A stretch of DNA of 64,000 bases. It comes from Acidiphilium sp. C61. GTDB lineage: Bacteria > Pseudomonadota > Alphaproteobacteria > Acetobacterales > Acetobacteraceae. The translations under genes and the position numbers were made by a program. The DNA lies in assembly GCF_902712915.1 (NCBI RefSeq), contig NZ_CACTIA010000005.1, forward strand, positions 1,698,001 to 1,762,000, given 5' to 3'. The notes below the pieces were generated by a model that saw only the letters and a program-made list of their open reading frames with translations, was not told the DNA's origin and ran no database searches. Positions 61,526 through 64,000 of the stretch are shown here, piece by piece. Position 1 is the stretch's first letter. Every line of letters begins with the position of its first letter.

Positions 61526-62719
61526 ATGGCCGCGATACAGGATTATGACGTGGCGGTGATCGGCGGCGGGCCGGCGGGGGCGACGGCTGCCGCCACGCTG
61601 GCGCGGGCCGGCCGCTCGGTGCTGCTGCTCGACCGCGCGGGGCGGATCAAGCCCTGCGGCGGCGCGGTGCCGCCACGGCTGATCCATGATTTCGACATCC
61701 CCGATCATCTGCTGGTGGCCCGCGCGCGGGGGGCGCGCATCGTCTCGCCGCGCGGGCGGCAGGTGTCGATGCCGATTGCCGGGGACGGGTTCGTCGGCAT
61801 GGTGGATCGCGACGTGTTCGACGAGTTCCTCCGCGCGCGGGCGGCAGCTTCCGGGGCGGTGCGGCTGACCGGGCGGCACGAGCGCATCGAGCGCGCGGCG
61901 GACGGGCGGACGCTGGTGCATTACCGCGCCGGCGAAATGCGGCACACGGTGGCGGCGCGGGCGGTGATCGGCGCCGATGGCGCGGCCTCGGCGGTTGCGC
62001 GGCAGATGGTGCCGGGTGCTGGTGCCGCGCGGCGGGTGTTCGCCTATCACGAGGTGATCCGCACGCCGGCGGCGGGTGCGGCGGCCGCGGGCTGGGATGG
62101 CAGGCGGTGCGACATCTATTACGACGCCCGGGTTTCGCCCGATTTCTACGCGTGGATCTTCCCGCATGGCGAGACCGCGAGCATCGGCACCGGCAGCGCG
62201 GTGAAGGGGTTCTCGCTGCGCCGCGCCGTCGCGGCACTGCGCGAGGAGACCGGGCTCGGCCAGGCGGAGACGATCCGCGCCGAGGGCGCGCCGCTGCCGC
62301 TGAAGCCGCTGGCGCGGTGGGATGACGGGGTGAACGTGCTGCTGGCCGGGGATGCCGCCGGGGTGGTGGCGCCGGCCTCGGGCGAGGGGATCTATTACGC
62401 GATGCTCGGCGGGCAGCTCGCCGGCGAGGCGGCCGACGCGTTCTGCGCCAGCGGCGATGCGCGGGCGCTGCGCGAGGCGCGGCGGCGGTTCATGGCGGCG
62501 CATGGCATGGTGTTCACCGTGCTCGGGATGATGCAGGATTTCTGGTATGCGAGCGACCGGCGGCGGGAGCGGTTCGTCGCCATCTGCGGCGATGCCGACG
62601 TGCAGTCGATCACCTGGCAGGCCTACATGGAGAAGGCGCTGGTGCGGGCGAAACCGGCGGCGCACTTGCGCATCTTCGCGAAGAACATCGCGCATCTGAC
62701 CGGGCTGGCGCGGGCATGA
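61526..62719 (+). CDS. bchP: Geranylgeranyl reductase (bacteriochlorophyll)
   Basis: A 397-residue FAD enzyme that reduces the geranylgeranyl tail to phytyl. The FAD motif is VAVIGGGPAGATAAATLARA, and the conserved KPCGGAVPPRL and LLAGDAAGVVAPASGEGIYYA segments are present. The start ATG 61526 follows GGAGGAGCGTGAA, one base past the bchG stop. The C-terminus overlaps tspO by four bases. Confidence 0.95.
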   Translation: MAAIQDYDVAVIGGGPAGATAAATLARAGRSVLLLDRAGRIKPCGGAVPPRLIHDFDIPDHLLVARARGARIVSPRGRQVSMPIAGDGFVGMVDRDVFDEFLRARAAASGAVRLTGRHERIERAADGRTLVHYRAGEMRHTVAARAVIGADGAASAVARQMVPGAGAARRVFAYHEVIRTPAAGAAAAGWDGRRCDIYYDARVSPDFYAWIFPHGETASIGTGSAVKGFSLRRAVAALREETGLGQAETIRAEGAPLPLKPLARWDDGVNVLLAGDAAGVVAPASGEGIYYAMLGGQLAGEAADAFCASGDARALREARRRFMAAHGMVFTVLGMMQDFWYASDRRRERFVAICGDADVQSITWQAYMEKALVRAKPAAHLRIFAKNIAHLTGLARA

Positions 62720-63222
62720 GCGCGCTCGGGGGCGGCTGGGGGCCGGTGATGGTCGCGGCGGGTGCGGCGGCGGCGACGGCGCTGGCCGGCGGGCTCGCGA
62801 CGCGGCTCGGCGTCTGGTATCGGCAGCTGCGCAAGCCCGCCTGGCAGCCGCCGGAATGGCTGTTCGGCCCGGTCTGGACGCTGATCTTCGCGCTTGCCGC
62901 CGCCGCCGGCGTGATCGGCTGGGAGAGCGCGTCCGCACCCGGCGCGGCAGGGTGGCTCGTGGTGCTGTTCGGGCTCAACGCGGTGCTGAACATCCTCTGG
63001 AGCGTGCTGTTCTTCACCCTGAAGCGGCCGGACTGGGCGCTGGCCGAGCTGGTGGCGCTGTTCGCCTCGATCGCGGCGATCATGCTGGCGATGCAGCCCT
63101 ATGCGGCGGGGGCGAGCCTGTTGCTGCTGCCCTATCTGCTGTGGGTCGGCTTCGCCGGCGTGCTGAACCTGACGATCGTGCGGCTCAACCGCCCATTCGG
63201 CGCCGCCATGGGAGCGCGCTGA
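62716..63222 (+). CDS. tspO: Tryptophan-rich sensory protein TspO
   Basis: A 168-residue five-helix membrane protein. Conserved residues of the family are seen in [48 protein letters not shown] and the following segments. TspO binds porphyrins and modulates photosynthesis gene expression in Rhodobacter. It overlaps bchP (ATGA) and is followed one base later by bchI, an unusual place for it: elsewhere it sits with carotenoid genes. Confidence 0.92.
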   Translation: MSALGGGWGPVMVAAGAAAATALAGGLATRLGVWYRQLRKPAWQPPEWLFGPVWTLIFALAAAAGVIGWESASAPGAAGWLVVLFGLNAVLNILWSVLFFTLKRPDWALAELVALFASIAAIMLAMQPYAAGASLLLLPYLLWVGFAGVLNLTIVRLNRPFGAAMGAR

Positions 63223-63223
63223 C

Positions 63224-64000
63224 ATGGGCCCGTATCCGTTCAGCGCGATCGTCGGCCAGGCGGAGATGAAGGAGGCGCTGCTGATCGCGGCGACCGAGCC
63301 GGCGCTCGGCGGGGTGCTGGCGCTGGGCGATCGCGGCACCGGCAAATCGACCGCGGTGCGGGCGCTGGCGGCGTTGCTGCCGGCGGTGAATGCCGTGGCG
63401 GGCTGCCGCTATCGCTGCGATCCGGCCGATCGGCGGCGGCTCTGCCCGGAGTGCCGGGCGCGGCGCGTCGGCGGCCGGTTGCCGCGCGAGCGGGTGCGGG
63501 TGCCGGTGGTCGACCTGCCGCTCGGCGCCACCGAGGACAGGGTGGTCGGCGCGCTGGACATCGAGCGCGCGCTCGCCGACGGGGTGAAGGCGTTCGAGCC
63601 GGGGCTGCTGGCCCGCGCCAATCGCGGCTTTCTCTATATCGACGAGATCAATCTGCTGGAGGATCATCTGGTGGATCTGCTGCTCGATGTCGCGGCGTCG
63701 GGCGAGAACGTGGTCGAGCGCGAGGGGCTGAGCCTGCGCCACCCGGCGCGCTTCGTGCTGATCGGCAGCGGCAACCCCGAGGAGGGCGAGTTGCGGCCGC
63801 AGCTGCTCGACCGGTTCGGCCTGTGCGTCGAGGTCAGGACGCCGACGGATATCGACGAGCGGATCGAGGTGGTGCGGCGGCGGGATGCGTTCGAGCAGGA
63901 CCCGGCCGGCTTCGCGCGGCGCTTCGCGGCGGCGGAGGCCGGGCTGCGCGATGCGATCGTCGCGGCGCGGCGGTTGCTGCCGATGGTCGCGGTCGCCGAG
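63224..64000 (+). CDS. bchI: Magnesium chelatase ATPase subunit I (3' end missing)
   Basis: The frame is open to the window edge: 259 codons from ATG 63224, about three quarters of the family length. It has the N-terminal [15 protein letters not shown], Walker [20 protein letters not shown], Walker [21 protein letters not shown], and the sensor region [23 protein letters not shown]3CX8CX2C cysteine set ([17 protein letters not shown]) follows the first strand. It drives Mg2+ insertion with BchD and BchH. It starts one base after tspO. Confidence 0.94.
   Translation, partial: MGPYPFSAIVGQAEMKEALLIAATEPALGGVLALGDRGTGKSTAVRALAALLPAVNAVAGCRYRCDPADRRRLCPECRARRVGGRLPRERVRVPVVDLPLGATEDRVVGALDIERALADGVKAFEPGLLARANRGFLYIDEINLLEDHLVDLLLDVAASGENVVEREGLSLRHPARFVLIGSGNPEEGELRPQLLDRFGLCVEVRTPTDIDERIEVVRRRDAFEQDPAGFARRFAAAEAGLRDAIVAARRLLPMVAVAE

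Overview
The window is about 64 kb of GC-rich chromosomal DNA from an aerobic, photosynthetic alphaproteobacterium. The best fit is the Acetobacteraceae, and Acidiphilium in particular. The reasons are the aerobic cyclase acsF together with a full bacteriochlorophyll and puh cluster, a ferrochelatase with a C-terminal cysteine cluster, a HiPIP, and Lpx/Bam genes of alphaproteobacterial type. The genus is inferred from gene content; no 16S rRNA gene is present. If it is right, the organism would be one of the zinc-bacteriochlorophyll producers.

Left part (1-31.5 kb): the 3' part of a fused indolepyruvate:ferredoxin oxidoreductase; an AbrB-type membrane protein; a LysR regulator with trxB and a divergent Lrp regulator; a CtaG-like membrane protein; then the envelope run bamA-skp-lpxD-fabZ-lpxA-lpxI, followed by gloA and a sulfotransferase. 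Next come a flavodoxin-like protein, a GNAT acetyltransferase, ettA, an acetate-type transporter, panE with an acyl-CoA ligase, an FAD oxidoreductase, and copZ/copA divergent across a CueR-like bidirectional operator. A five-gene leftward operon (SDR, DapA-like aldolase, 2-hydroxyacid dehydrogenase, IlvD/Edd dehydratase, RraA-like) looks like an uncharacterised sugar-acid pathway.

Middle (31.6-41.1 kb): hemJ-HAD-hemH-hemE run leftward, and the pyruvate phosphate dikinase regulator gene, ogt and qor run rightward. The hemE/dikinase-regulator gap carries several DnaA-box-like 9-mers and a short direct repeat. This is the classic alphaproteobacterial chromosome-origin locus. A near-perfect parS site lies about 19 kb to the left. 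HiPIP, a CHRD protein, folB and an atypical Nramp transporter follow, among many copies of a palindromic interspersed repeat.

Right part (41.2-64 kb): a tightly coupled leftward photosynthesis superoperon, bchF-N-B-H-L-M-lhaA-puhA-B-C-orf105-acsF-puhE-hemA. Divergent from it, across two near-consensus PpsR boxes, run aerR-ppsR-bchG-bchP-tspO-bchI, with bchI cut by the window end. The most striking observation is that puhE is fused in frame to a COG0523/CobW-type GTPase metallochaperone with a loop of about 29 histidines. In an organism expected to make Zn-bacteriochlorophyll, this is a strong candidate for a new metal-handling component of photosynthetic complex assembly.

No tRNA, rRNA, CRISPR array, transposase or prophage gene was found. 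Gaps are short; the largest hold repeats or regulatory DNA and are listed.
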